DNA from: Anastatus disparis
Taxonomy: Eukaryota > Arthropoda > Insecta > Hymenoptera > Eupelmidae
Direction: 5' to 3'
NCBI GenBank assembly: GCA_017163975.1
Contig: JAFFSR010000251.1
Location: 3,038,001-3,102,000 of the forward strand
Length of the DNA: 64,000 bases
Shown here: positions 28,001 to 39,503 of the stretch, piece after piece
How the letters are laid out: each line of letters begins with the position of its first letter
Position numbering within the stretch: position 1 is the first letter of the stretch
Program-made: the position numbers and the translations under genes
The notes under the pieces: model-generated
What the model saw: only the letters and a program-made list of their open reading frames with translations
Told to the model about the DNA's origin: nothing
The model's database searches: none

Positions 28001-31000
28001 TTCAATTAATTTTCAGATTCATTTTATTCAAAATTAACAAAAATACTTGGAAAACATTATTAAAAGTCATTAAGATTTGAACTTTAAACGTAAAAATGCG
28101 TTTGTAATGTTATCATCATTTTTTGAAAGTGTATACGATTAAAAAACACGTGAATCTGTAAGATATCATTTTTTTAATTGAAAAATGTTATTATGAAAAA
28201 ATTACGATCCGAACAAACAATTATAATGAATTAACAAATTTTTTCAAGGAAATTCAATTAATGATTTTCCTCAATACAATCGTAATATTCAAAGATTTAT
28301 TTATTTCGTGAATAAATAAATTAATATCACTCAATTATTTAATTTCATCAACTTCTTATTCAACGAAATAAAAAACTACTGTATTAAGCAAGACTTTAAC
28401 TTAATTTAGCGAGAATAAAGTAGTACTTTACTCTCGCTAATTTAAGACGTAAGAAAGTTTTACATTTAGCCTGTCCCACGATTCAATAAAGAATAATCTA
28501 CTACCCAAAATAAACTTCTCGATTACGCTTTGATACCTACTTTCCTTAAAAAAAATTAATAATAATGAAAACATCAACATATTCACGTGGTGTGTTTTAG
28601 ATTAAACCAACGTAAAATAGATCGTGCGAATTTTTTCACACCTAATCTAAATAAATATAGATGTATTCAAAACACGCTCGATAAAGTCTCGTTTGTAAAA
28701 CTTATCTTATCTCAATGTCGCGTATATTCTGAAGAACTATTATCATCGGGGGCGGATTTAATTTTTATCAAAAGAATTCTCCACCGATGTGTAAAATGTG
28801 CTTACGAAGCAATACGGAAAGATCTAAACATTGATTTATCTATATATCAATTTGTCACAAAAGTATTAAGACAGATTTAATAAAATTTATTAAATAAATA
28901 ATTTATATGATTTTATTTTTAATTAAATGCAAAGTATATAACCATAAAATAAAAATTAACAAACTTTTAAAAATAATTGACGCATTTCAATCTTTTAGTA
29001 AAACATTAAATATTAAAAGATATAATGATCAAATTTTTGTAAGATAATCATTTATAATCTTATATTTTTTCAGACATGTTAATCGCGTTAAACAATATTA
29101 TTATATTTAAAATCTTAATAAGTTGGTAATTTTTAAATAAAAAAAAAATAATTTTTTAAAAACTTTATTGTCACGACTAGAATCTCATGATGATGGCAAT
29201 CTAATCAGATTAGATAGGTGATTATGGAGATTTCAAAAATTAGTATCATTAGCAAAATTAATGACGAACGTCCTAATAATTTCTACAATCGTAGTCTCAT
29301 TTAATTTCATTATTGCTTTATGAAGATGACATTGAAAAGTATATAGAAAGGGTAAATAATACATCAAAATTGCAGAAAATTTAAATTGTATAATTTGTGT
29401 TTTAAAAGCTTATGAAATGACAGACACATAGTAATCACGGAGATGTTAAGAAAATTTTAATTCGATCATTAAAGACAATAATATTAATGAAATTACATCT
29501 TTATCAAGCCAATATTGAACAAATTTACTTGTACTTCCAAGAATATTTTCTGGTACATATATATATCAAATTAATATTGAGCAAAATTTATGTGATGATA
29601 AAAATAACAAGTAATCATCTGAAATTATACATTCCTTATCAATGTTTCCTTTATATATAATTAAGTGGTTAAAAGATACTAAGAATGATTAATTTGGTCT
29701 GAAATAAATTTTCGAATATTATGAATAAAAATATTTATTAATATCAGGAACATCATCATAATAATTTGTAAAGTAAATAAATGATGTTAATTTTTTTAGA
29801 TTGTAAACCTGTACAAATGTGGGCTTTCATTCGACATGGAGCAACTTCCTTAAAGAATGTCGAAAAGTTCCTTCGGCTACGTCATGTACGAGACGAAATT
29901 CTTGAGAATCATGCAAATGGAACAAGTTTGTATATTTTATTATTGTTATTAAATTTTTGTTGCGATACATGATGTTGACAATTATCTAATTCAATAATGC
30001 TAAATAATTTTCATATCTTCTTGTTATATGAAAATAATTAAATAACAGTAATATAACAGTTAATTTTGCAAAGTGTGTGAAAAAATTTTATTTACGATAT
30101 GAGAACTTTAACGTAACAAGTTTTGTAAAAAAGCCTTTACTGCAAACTGTATTTTTTGTTATGAGAACCAAGAAAGAACAACGAAAATAAATTTTATATT
30201 TTCTTTATTTACATTAAATTAATTTATAACAGGAGGCCACTTGTGTCAAGAAGATTTAGAAAAACTTAGTAAATGGGATGCGGATCCTGAATTAGAACCA
30301 CACGAACTGACACCCAGAGGCGAGGTCGATGCTCGATTGGTTGCTCAACGATTGAAAGCCATTTTTCCTGAACTTTTGGATGTTGATCCGTCAAAAGCTT
30401 CGCAAAAAGATTTTCATGTAAGTTTTTTTATATTAAATTCTTTTTTTTTTAATCCTTTAAGACAGTAGCAGTTTATATTATTAATTTTACTGTACTTTAA
30501 ATTCTATCATATTAAGTGTTTCAAAATATATTACAATCGTTAACAAAAATATTTCGTATCATCCACGCTAAGCATAAATAAATATTTAGTTTAGAACGAC
30601 AAACGAAGGACGTACCCAGCAGAGTATGAAAGCGTTTATGGAGGGCCTTTTTAACTCTGCTGATGCTGTAGAGCCAATAAAGTTACCCCTTAACGATACC
30701 ATTTTACACGTACGTAGCATATTTTTATCATATAACAATATATTTTCTTAAATTTAGAATTGATTTTCACGATTTTTTTTAATAATTTTTTATCTCAGGG
30801 CGTTGCTAATTGTACCGAATACTGGAAGAGTTTGGAGTACGACAAAATCAAACAACAAACGGATATACTTGAGCATGGTCCTATATTTAAGAAACTCAAG
30901 CGAGCTGTAAGCGAGCGACTTGGCTTCGAGATCCCTCTTAATAAGAGTAAGTAACAATTTATTTTTATCAAATTCATTTTTAGTTTGATCATTTTTATTT

Positions 31001-33661
31001 CTATTATTTTCTTTAGAAGGCTTTCTATTTTTAAAACAAAGTGTTACTTTGTCCTATTTATAGAATTTATTGAAAAATAAAATGTTATTATTCTGAATTT
31101 CATATCAAATTCTTTGATATTTCTTCTAATTAAAAATTTGAAAAATAATCTTAATTTGTATTATAAATTTCAACATTCTCAATCTTAAAGATCAAACAGT
31201 AACCAGAAAAATATTATGCAATAAATTATACTTACACTTACTTTCTTTACGTACAGGTACTGTACAGGCAATGTACGAAACGTGTCGTCATGAAAAATCC
31301 GGTCGAATCGACGGCGAATCACCTTGGTGTGCAGTTTTTTCCGACGAAGACATTCGCGTATTTGAATACATAGAGGATATGGGCGAATGTTACATGGCTG
31401 GACCTTGCCGAACGATAAATAAAAGGCTTGGATGTGCTCCTACTAAGGATATGATGGATCATTTCAAGTAAGATACTCATTTTTTGTCGAATTAAATTAA
31501 TTTTAATCATTTATTTTTTTGCCTTACTTTTTAAAACGTGGCTGCACAGTCTGGTTTAAAAGTTGATTTAATCTTTACTCTTAAAATGTTATTGTCCAAA
31601 TCTTTAATGTTTGAATCATCAAAATAAACATCTTTTATACAAAAAAGTTAAAAAATTGTCTTTTTCTAAAGGCAGAAATAAAAAGATGAATTATTAAAAA
31701 GCTATACTTTTTTCTTATAAGAATAAATTAATTTTGTCACTTTTTTAAGGAAAAAATGGAATGACTTTAAAAATTAATGGTCTAAAGGGCACACAATATG
31801 ATTTTCATGTTATTACAACTTTATTGAAAACCAATCCACAAAATTAATTTATCCTCATCAGAGGAAATATTACTTTTTATTATACGTATTGAAACCATCT
31901 TTCTGTTTCTACTACTATGGTTACTTATTTTTATATAAAAAAATAATTTTTTAACTGAGAAGGACAGAGATACGGTAGTATCCTAAACATAAATTTTTTA
32001 TGAAGATCAGTAATTTGTAAAATTTTAAGAAATTTAAACCTGAAAAATTTTAATCAAAAACTTTTTATTAATCATGAAATTTTTACTCAATTATAAAAAG
32101 CAACAATTTTTAAATTCAGATCAGCTTTTGATTCAGACTGCCGAGCTAATAGATTCTCAAGGATAAAATGAAATTTATTTTATTTTTTTTTAAATATTAA
32201 AATTACAAATCATTACAATTCATTACAGTTCATGACAATTCTTCTTTATTTTATGTTTTTTGATAAATTGTGTAAACGTGTATCACTTCTATTTGCAAAA
32301 AATCTCAAGATAGCTTAATGAGGTTATGATATTTTTATGAAGATAAATTAATACTTAAATTCAAGTAAATTGTGCCAAGTGAAATTCGCCAATAATTAAT
32401 AGCGAAATGTTTGCCACGAATATAAAAAAAAAAAATCATTGACAAAAAAAACGTCAAATCCATTTAGTAAACAGAAAGGATGATTTCATTGTTTAATAAA
32501 TTTTTATCATATGCTGAAAGATGTATTGATTTACAGTGATCTTTTTTTTCAATTTTTTTTTTATTATAACTCGAAAATAGAGATGCAATATATATGATAT
32601 TAAAATTTATTAATTTTGTTTGTAAATCATTATAAAAATAATGATAATAATAAAAATATCGAAACTTGAATAATGTTATAATATAAAAGTTAAGCCAAAA
32701 ATTATCCGTTGCGTTCGTTTGGAAATTTTTTAATTAAATTATTTTCAACATCATTAACAAAAATTAAAATAAGCTAAATTTATGCATTATATTACAAAAA
32801 TATATGTGTGTATAATGTTTACAGAAGACTAGAGAACAGCAAGAATATCAATTCAGAGCCAAAGGCAGTTTTTTACTTTGGCCACAGCAAAAATATGGCA
32901 ACGTTCATAGCTGGCTTGGGTATAGCAGAGGATTATCCACCACCTTTAGCATCAAATTACGAATTACAAGGAAATAGAAAATATAGGACGTCTTTGAAAC
33001 AGCCATTCTCTGGCAATGTTGTAGCTGTTTTTTATAAGTAATATGTTGTTTTTTATCTTTTCTTTTAATTAACATTTATTAACAATTATCAAACTATTAT
33101 TTATCATTAATATTGGTATATGTTTTTCACAAATAAATAAGATAGTAGGAAACAAAAAATCAAACACTGAGAGAAAAGTCCAGTACAACACTAACTAATT
33201 TATTAAATACTAATGTTTCATCAATTACCTTCGCTGAACTATTTAGGCGACAACAATTAAAAAAAAACATAATGAGAATACTTATTAGTCAATCTGAATT
33301 CTCATGAAACAATTTTTTTAACTTTACCACTTGAATAGATCAACCAAGGTAGCTGACAAAATGTTCGTATTTAATAAATATTTTGTGTTTGATTTTTCGT
33401 TTCCTATCATTGCATTTACCATTTTCAATTATTTATAGTTAATAAAATCTATAAAAAAATAACTAATATTTAAAAAATTATAAAAATTGCAGATGTGACG
33501 ATAAAAAAGTTCCATACAGAGTCGGACTTTCAATAACCGAAAGGCCATTCGAACTGCCGGGTTGCGACAATAATGATGGCTGTGACTGGAAAGTGATTAA
33601 ACAAAGATACGAAATTTCCGAATGCAATATGGACTTTTGTAATTATGAGAAAGTAGCTTAA
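25084..33661 (+). CDS. MINPP-like histidine acid phosphatase, eight exons, active site degenerate
   Basis: Exons: 25084-25300, 29800-29925, 30233-30417, 30590-30709, 30799-30946, 31257-31467, 32825-33037, 33493-33661. All introns are GT-AG with matching phases (1,1,0,0,1,2,2), giving 1389 nt and 462 residues, near the usual MINPP length. Residues 5-26 form a hydrophobic signal peptide or anchor followed by an acidic stretch, implying secretory or membrane location. Family features are CKPVQ (74-78), HELTPRGE in exon 3, FRTTNEGRTQQS in exon 4, and SPWCAVFS and CYMAGP in exon 6. MINPP enzymes dephosphorylate InsP6 and other inositol polyphosphates. The signature RHGxRxP reads RHGATSL (84-90), so the second Arg is Thr, and the distal HAE motif reads HSK (356-358). 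The His nucleophile and distal His persist while a phosphate-binding Arg and the proton donor are lost. I infer weak or absent phosphatase activity. The family call is firm, the activity call is inference. Confidence 0.88.
26103..26300 (+). repeat. tRNA-derived SINE, copy 6, in MINPP-like intron 1
   Basis: Full copy with head gtcgtcagtggctcactcgg, B box gagttcgaatccc, shared body and an A-rich tail (taataaaaaaaaa). It is flanked by a 10 bp direct repeat, ataaaatatg, at 26093-26102 and 26301-26310, read as the target duplication. Confidence 0.88.
26815..26940. repeat. Degenerate tandem repeat, about 25 bp unit
   Basis: Five loosely related units around gtaatttttatgcagaa follow each other. They are too diverged for a clean period. 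No coding potential. Confidence 0.4.
27168..27282. repeat. Long intronic hairpin (115 nt)
   Basis: The left arm 27168-27214 and right arm 27235-27282 are reverse complements over about 47 bp, with roughly six mismatches and one indel, around a 20 nt loop. It lies in intron 1 of the MINPP-like gene. It may be a small foldback transposon remnant, or a precursor able to yield a small RNA. Sequence alone does not decide. Confidence 0.7.
27563..27749 (-). repeat. tRNA-derived SINE, copy 7, in MINPP-like intron 1
   Basis: Full-length minus-strand copy. The flanks aacgaattgagttt (27528-27541) and aacaaattcagttt (27750-27763) match at 12 of 14 positions, an aged target duplication. Confidence 0.88.
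28400..28446. other. Near-perfect palindrome with 23 bp arms
   Basis: The arms 28400-28422 and 28424-28446 are reverse complementary except for two positions, around one central base. The arms contain ttagcgag and ctcgctaa. It sits in intron 1, about 190 bp before an unexplained ORF. Confidence 0.7.
28587..28880 (+). CDS. Uncertain 97-residue ORF nested in MINPP-like intron 1
   Basis: I do not recognise this product. The ORF stands out from the AT-rich intron by balanced codon use and a non-repetitive protein with six cysteines and alternating charged and hydrophobic residues (an ISGADLIFIK-like stretch is not matched to any family). An acceptor-like tgttttag lies at about 28599-28606, so this might instead be a terminal exon. 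The stop is followed at once by aataaa. Splicing from MINPP-like exon 1 into that acceptor would give an immediate stop, so it is not an in-frame alternative exon of that gene. It may be a small nested gene, a gene fragment, or chance. Confidence 0.3.
   Translation: MVCFRLNQRKIDRANFFTPNLNKYRCIQNTLDKVSFVKLILSQCRVYSEELLSSGADLIFIKRILHRCVKCAYEAIRKDLNIDLSIYQFVTKVLRQI
31809..31870 (-). repeat. Possible small fragment of a dispersed element in intron 6
   Basis: The minus strand reads CTGATGAGGAT, then aataaagtt about 40 nt later. This resembles the CTGAAGA ... aataaagtt order of the foldback element at 7913-8180. The fragment is short and the relationship tentative. Confidence 0.3.
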
Positions 33662-33710
33662 AACGTAAACTATGACGAAAATTAAAATAATTGTAATTTA
33701 GCTAATGTTT

Positions 33711-33716
33711 AATAAA
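33711..33716 (+). terminator. Poly(A) signal of the MINPP-like gene
   Basis: Canonical aataaa 50 bp downstream of the stop codon, followed by T-rich sequence. Confidence 0.6.
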
Positions 33717-33717
33717 T

Positions 33718-36533
33718 TATTTTTTTATGAATTTTTATTTTTATTTTTATTTATAATTTGTATTACTTTCTAAAAAATTTTTGTTTCATACATTGTAAAA
33801 AGGTTGTTTGTAATTTTAATACGAGAAAGTGTTTAAGTAAAGCACAAATTTTTTGTCTTAAAATTTACATATAATTTTTGTGTAAATTTAAAAATGAAAA
33901 TTTCTGAATAATACACAATTTTGACGAAAATGTTTGTCGTTTAAAAGTACACTAAAATTTCAGATTACAAAAAATTTTATATTAATTTTACATATTTATA
34001 TGTAAAAAAATTTTAAACAAAAAATATTTTGATTAATCACATAAAAATTTTTACAGTATAATAACAAATGCATAAAAAATTAATTTTGTAACATCAAAAT
34101 TTTCACATAAATTTAATTTTTTAACATAAAGTAATTTGTTTTAAAACTTATCCATAAGAAGTAAGGAAAAGAAGAAAACTTACCCGTATACATGCACGTA
34201 CTCTTTTTTTTAATACAAACGAAGACTTATTCGTAAAGTAAGGTATATATACATTATGCGCTTACACATGTCATGCATGCAAGCATTAAAAAAAAAAAGA
34301 AAAAAAGAAAAGCAAGAAGCGCTCGTTCGATGATTACCCCTAGGTTATTACCCAGATGTGCTTTTGTATTATGACTATGTCATTGCGAATCCTGAACTTT
34401 TTCCTCCCTCTTATTTCTTTTCTTTTCTTTTCTTTCTTTTTTATTTGCACGTCCTCTTGCTATTTTTACTTGAGCTTTTTCTCTGCTACTTACTTTTTCA
34501 TAATATATCGTCGAGGTATTGAAGCATTTCCTAATTTTTCAACTCTAACGCACATTGCGCATAGCGCAAGTTAGTTTGAAGAAGCTTAGAATTGTTATTT
34601 ATAATGAGCGCTCTTTTGCTCTCTTTCCTCTCTTTCTTGCCTTCCTCGTCATTTTAGATTTTCTCATTGTCAACATGACATAACATGGGGTTTTGAACAA
34701 ACATTGAAGCCTCATTTAATTATGCGAGTGCTTAAACTTTCAAAGTTTTTCTTTCTTTTTATTTGTATGAAACTACAAAAGTCATTAAAATAAAAGAAAC
34801 TATTAGTTGCTTATACTTATTTACAAATACAAATTTAAAATTTACTTATATAAGTAATTATTAAAAAAAATCTTTTGTTTTTTTTTAATTTTTAAATACT
34901 TTTAGCTTTTAATGCAAATAGAATGTTAATTTCATTAAAATAAAATCCAGAGTAATTTATTTATAAACTCAAAACAATTTTAAAATAATTTTCAATTCTT
35001 CACATTTAGAATCGCCTAATAAAACTTGCACAATAAATTTGCATAAATTAAAAATAATGTTGGAATGGTTACGGCACAATAAAAGAAAATAAAATATTTA
35101 TTTTCAAGGCATGAACCTTTAAAAAAGTTTTAAACGTACATAAAATAAAAGCAACGAAAACTTTTTATTATTCGATAAGAAGAAAAAAAAAAGAACTATC
35201 CACCCTTTTACCAAAATTTTTTTTTTTTTTATCAAACGTTCCAGCTTCAGCATTGACGAAATAAAAAGGTTATTATCTCTCGTTTCTTCAAAATTTCATC
35301 TTCAATCTCTTAGCCAGCATCACACATGCCACGAACTAAACATAAACATACAATACTTCTTAGTCAAGCTCATTCGCCACTTGCCGTATGAGAAGTAACT
35401 AAATTATAAAAAAAGAGAGGACGCATTTTCGTTTCTTTGACCCATCTCGTGCAGCCCATAATAGAAGGAGCTTCGCGTCCTTCTTATGCGTCTTACGTCA
35501 AAAGTACATGTGTGTACTTTGCGTACATATAAAAGTAATATAAAAGTTGAGAAAAAAATATATGTGTACCAGAAGGAAAATTTCGCGACTTACTTAAAAC
35601 CCCTTTCTCGCATTAAGCATTCGAGAGAGCAAGTCGTTCGTCAGTTTTATACAACTCGTACACAAGTATATCAAAAGTAACGCCAAAGCCAAAAGACGAG
35701 CCCTTTTTTACGAGATACATACTTATACATATATCCACCTTGTGCATGGAAAAGTCTGTTTGATAAACTATATATACGTAACGTAACATGAAAAAGGGTG
35801 TAAAGTACGCTTCGTATAAAACGTATAACTTTGTTACAACTGAAGTGTGTATATATATATATACGCGTAGAGTCGCTTATTTGCACTCGCGTTTTGCGTT
35901 TATATTACTCAAGTACGACCCTTAACACCCAGAGCGTAAAGCACAACGCGCCTTTCTTATTTATGAATTTATTATACCAGAAGAAGAAAGTGTATATATG
36001 TGTGTGCGTCTATAATGTTTTTCCTTAGAAGTCGGAATAATTTTCATGTGACTGTGGAAGCTTTTTGATGAAACTTAATTAATGGCCAAGAATACTTACA
36101 GTGAAAGGTTGTATTGTTCAGTCTTTTATTCTTGTGAGCGTGGAAGGGAAGGAGTCAAAGTGAAAAGTGACGTTTTTGATGAAATAATTATGATTATTAA
36201 GAGGAAAGTAAGATCATTAAGTTTTTCAAGGTAGTTTTAATTGTTTAACTTTCTATTTTTTATTAATGTACTCATGTTATTTTATTTAATTTTATAATTT
36301 AAATTTTTTGAAAGTGATCCATTATTAATGAATAATAATCGAGTAGATTGTGAGTTTGCTAAAAATTCATATCACATAATTTTTTAATATTTTCTGAAAT
36401 TTCATTAAAACGTTAAAATTTTTTGACCGAAATATAAAATTTTTCTAGCAATTGAAACAAAAACTATAAAAAAAAGAGTATCAGTACAGAATATTAAATT
36501 ATTGTGTCATACTATTTTCTTTTTATATTTTAT
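33718..36533. other. Non-coding, mosaic composition
   Basis: AT-rich just after the MINPP-like gene, then higher-GC islands at about 34180-34680 and 35250-36180. No exon or RNA gene supported. Confidence 0.45.
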
Positions 36534-36711
36534 TTAACGTCGCTGTATTTATGCTAATTAGCGACGTAGGTTGTTTCAGTGTGTTTGTGAACAAAGCACA
36601 TGTATGGTATACAGTGGTGCTTGTATCAATCAGCCGCCGAGAGCGGGATTCGAACTTGGAATCTCTAGATTACGAATCCATCGCTCTAGCGACTGAGCCA
36701 CAGACGACCTC
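36534..36711 (-). repeat. tRNA-derived SINE, copy 8
   Basis: Minus-strand copy with a short internal deletion (the gctatcattgc segment is missing near the 3' end). The B and A boxes remain close to consensus. Confidence 0.88.
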
Positions 36712-39316
36712 AGTTCTTGCACACTTTATTGAATATATTAATAATGATTTAACTAAAAGTTGATAAAACAATCCACTATGTACTTATTTGATTATTAAGC
36801 TCTTTTTAAAACATAAATAAAAATCAACTATAAATGTAGATTAAAGCAAAACTATCTAATGATACACATTAAGCAAATTGAGAATAGCGTCAAATCGTTA
36901 AGAGAAAAACAAAATAATTATAGTCTTCCATTCCTGCGCAAAAACATTCATTCGACATAACCCACAATGATGAAATCCATGCCAAAGTCAAGAGGGATCA
37001 AGTACATACTCCGAGCAATAGTGCACGCAACCCTTTTTGACATTACTCGGTCGCTGGTAATTTGCGTATACGCGGAGGAGGGGCATCTGGCGCGCTAAAA
37101 TACACGAAATGACATTATACCGCTGCTATGCAGCAAATGAACGAACGAAAACGCTGAGCGATCGTAACTTTTTTTCTTTATACATTCATATATATCGCAC
37201 TGCTACCACTGCTATACGTATATAAGGATTATAAAATTAACGCATTTCCACGTTAAAACTGAATAGTCGTACCGAAATACTTCTCCTCGAAGCCTCCCTC
37301 CCTCTCTCTCAAAAAGTTTTTGCACAGACCCAAGCGCTTTAGTTTCCCCGTGAGAATCCATTTTCTCTTTCTCTCTTTCTTTCCGTCTCTTTTTTTTATA
37401 TATATATACACACGCTGCTGCGCGCGTGCAATAATCGTGAACGTCAAATTTAACGCTGCACGCTTGGGCTCTCTTTTTCGATGCAATCCATTAGATATTG
37501 CTCGTAAAGAGGACGTCCTATCTCGAAACGCTTCTTTTTTTTCTTTTTTAATATGTATACATATATACATAAACCATACGCGAGCAGAGTACGTCTGCAA
37601 TCACACGTTCGAACTCGGCGGGATTAATATTGATTCCTTTTTTTTTTTTCTTCTTTACACGTTGAATTTTTCGTATACTTTTTTCGTTGGATAGACGGAG
37701 ATAGAAGGAGAGGAGAAAATGCCATAAAAATTTGCACAGGCTGAGGAGCTTTTCAATATTATAATCCTTTAGTCGAATGCGCAGAGTGGGCAGGTTGTAT
37801 TTTTTTTTTCTTTTATAAAGTTTCAGAAAACGAAGGATTTAACAAAAATATTGCGGTCGTACATTCGCGTTCGGCTAAGCCGTATATTCCATAAAAAAAA
37901 AAGTGATGCGCACGCAAAAACTCAAGCCGACAATTTTTATCTAGATTTTCTAGGTTAATATAGACTTTTGTTTTTTCGTTTTCGTCCGGAAAACGATATT
38001 TTATATTTTATTGGCATCCCACTAAGATACAGATTATAAAAATTTCATATTTCTAAATGAAAAACTTTATTTTTCGCAAATTCAATATTCGCTATTCGTT
38101 TGTTTATTTTTGCTGGAAGCATCCGTATACAAAAAACATAAATTAAAAATCCAGAATTAGTTAAATTTTTTTAAACGTTTTAATCGAACCAGAAAATCTT
38201 GAATTTCGAATTTACATACAAAGAAAAACAATGAAATTTTGCAGATAGTGGTCCAGCCCATTATTACAAAAGGCAGTAACAAGTCGTAGCCATTAATGGA
38301 TTTACATAAAGTCCCTTAGTAATTACTGTTTATCGTTCACGTATACCGATGCTTTAACAGCAACTCCCACGCATAAAACGCATCGTGCGCGCTCTCCGGC
38401 AGAACGTGCAAAATCAAAGCTCCGTAATATACTTGTACGGTGTACCCGCATGTGAGATCGTACAATAGGAACATTTAACATCGTTTGATCAGAAACCATC
38501 ACCTGGACACGTGCGACTTTAGCGTCTTATCTTAACTGTCAATCTTTTATTCGTCAAAACCTATCTCTTCTCGTTCCTTTTTCTCTCTCTCTCTCTCCAT
38601 GTATGAGTTTTAACTCTAGATTGCGTATACAGCGGTAATTTCGTTGCAGATCTCCAATGAACATCGGCCATTCAGATCTTATATTATGCGTGATCAAAAT
38701 CGTACTTTGACGACATTGACCACAATAATACTACAATTGAGTTTACTTTCCCTCAATTGGAATCGACGAGTGTATGTATGGGTATATATATATACATGAA
38801 GCGCGCGTGTATATTGTGGCCTATCGGCGTATTATTGCCGCGTGTGCATCGCACTTAAATATAGGGAGGGTTGAAAGATTATACATAATGGAGGGTGAAT
38901 GATAAAGGAAGAAAAATAAATAGAAAAAGAAGGCGGTGAAGAGGAAAAGAGAGAATGGAAAAAAATGTTTATAAACAATTGTATTGTTTAGAAATGATGA
39001 CCGTAACAAGTGAAGTATTTAGAATCTCAAACGTAATTGATGTTAAAATAATATCAATATGAATAAATTTTTGACACACTTAATCTTTATTTTCATTGAT
39101 ATAAAAATTATAAATTTATTATTAATATTTTTAGTTTTTCTTGTTAAATCGTACAACTTTTAAACCTAGATTTCAAGAAATCAAAATTTATAAGATCAAA
39201 ATTTATCATCTCAAAAATCCCAAAACCCAAAACTTATAAGCGCATAAACTTTTAGATTAATAATAAAAATTCGAAGCTCATTAATTTAAAATGCATGAAT
39301 TTGAAATTTACAATCT
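36712..39316. other. Non-coding, mosaic composition
   Basis: Higher-GC islands lie at about 36900-37720 and 38250-38830. A degenerate caaaatttataag-type repeat begins near 39160 and leads into the MITE-like element. No gene supported. Confidence 0.45.
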
Positions 39317-39503
39317 ATTGGTGAGTGAACGATACTGCAGCGCCAAAAGCTCGCAACAATTTCCATAAGGTGGTAAAGTTTGGAACTAGAGTTAACGTCG
39401 AGTTAAAGCTTTTTTTTATATATATAGATATAATACCTGGGTATTTTATGTCAGCTTCTATGTATATCCGCCAGGATCGTAGCGGTATCGTTCACTCACC
39501 AAT
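39317..39503. mobile_element. MITE-like element with terminal inverted repeats
   Basis: Ends attggtgagtgaacgatac and gtatcgttcactcaccaat are perfect 19 bp inverted repeats enclosing a 187 bp body with no ORF. The body is less AT-rich than the flanks. No convincing target duplication is visible, so the superfamily is unassigned. It interrupts a run of degenerate aaattcaaagctcataa repeats present on both sides (about 39160-39316 and 39504-39590). Confidence 0.75.

Noticed and set aside
28587..28606. Alternative second exon of the MINPP-like gene at the tgttttag acceptor
   Set aside because: Joining exon 1 (phase 1) to this acceptor gives a stop in the next codon, and the family-specific exon at 29800 fits in frame.
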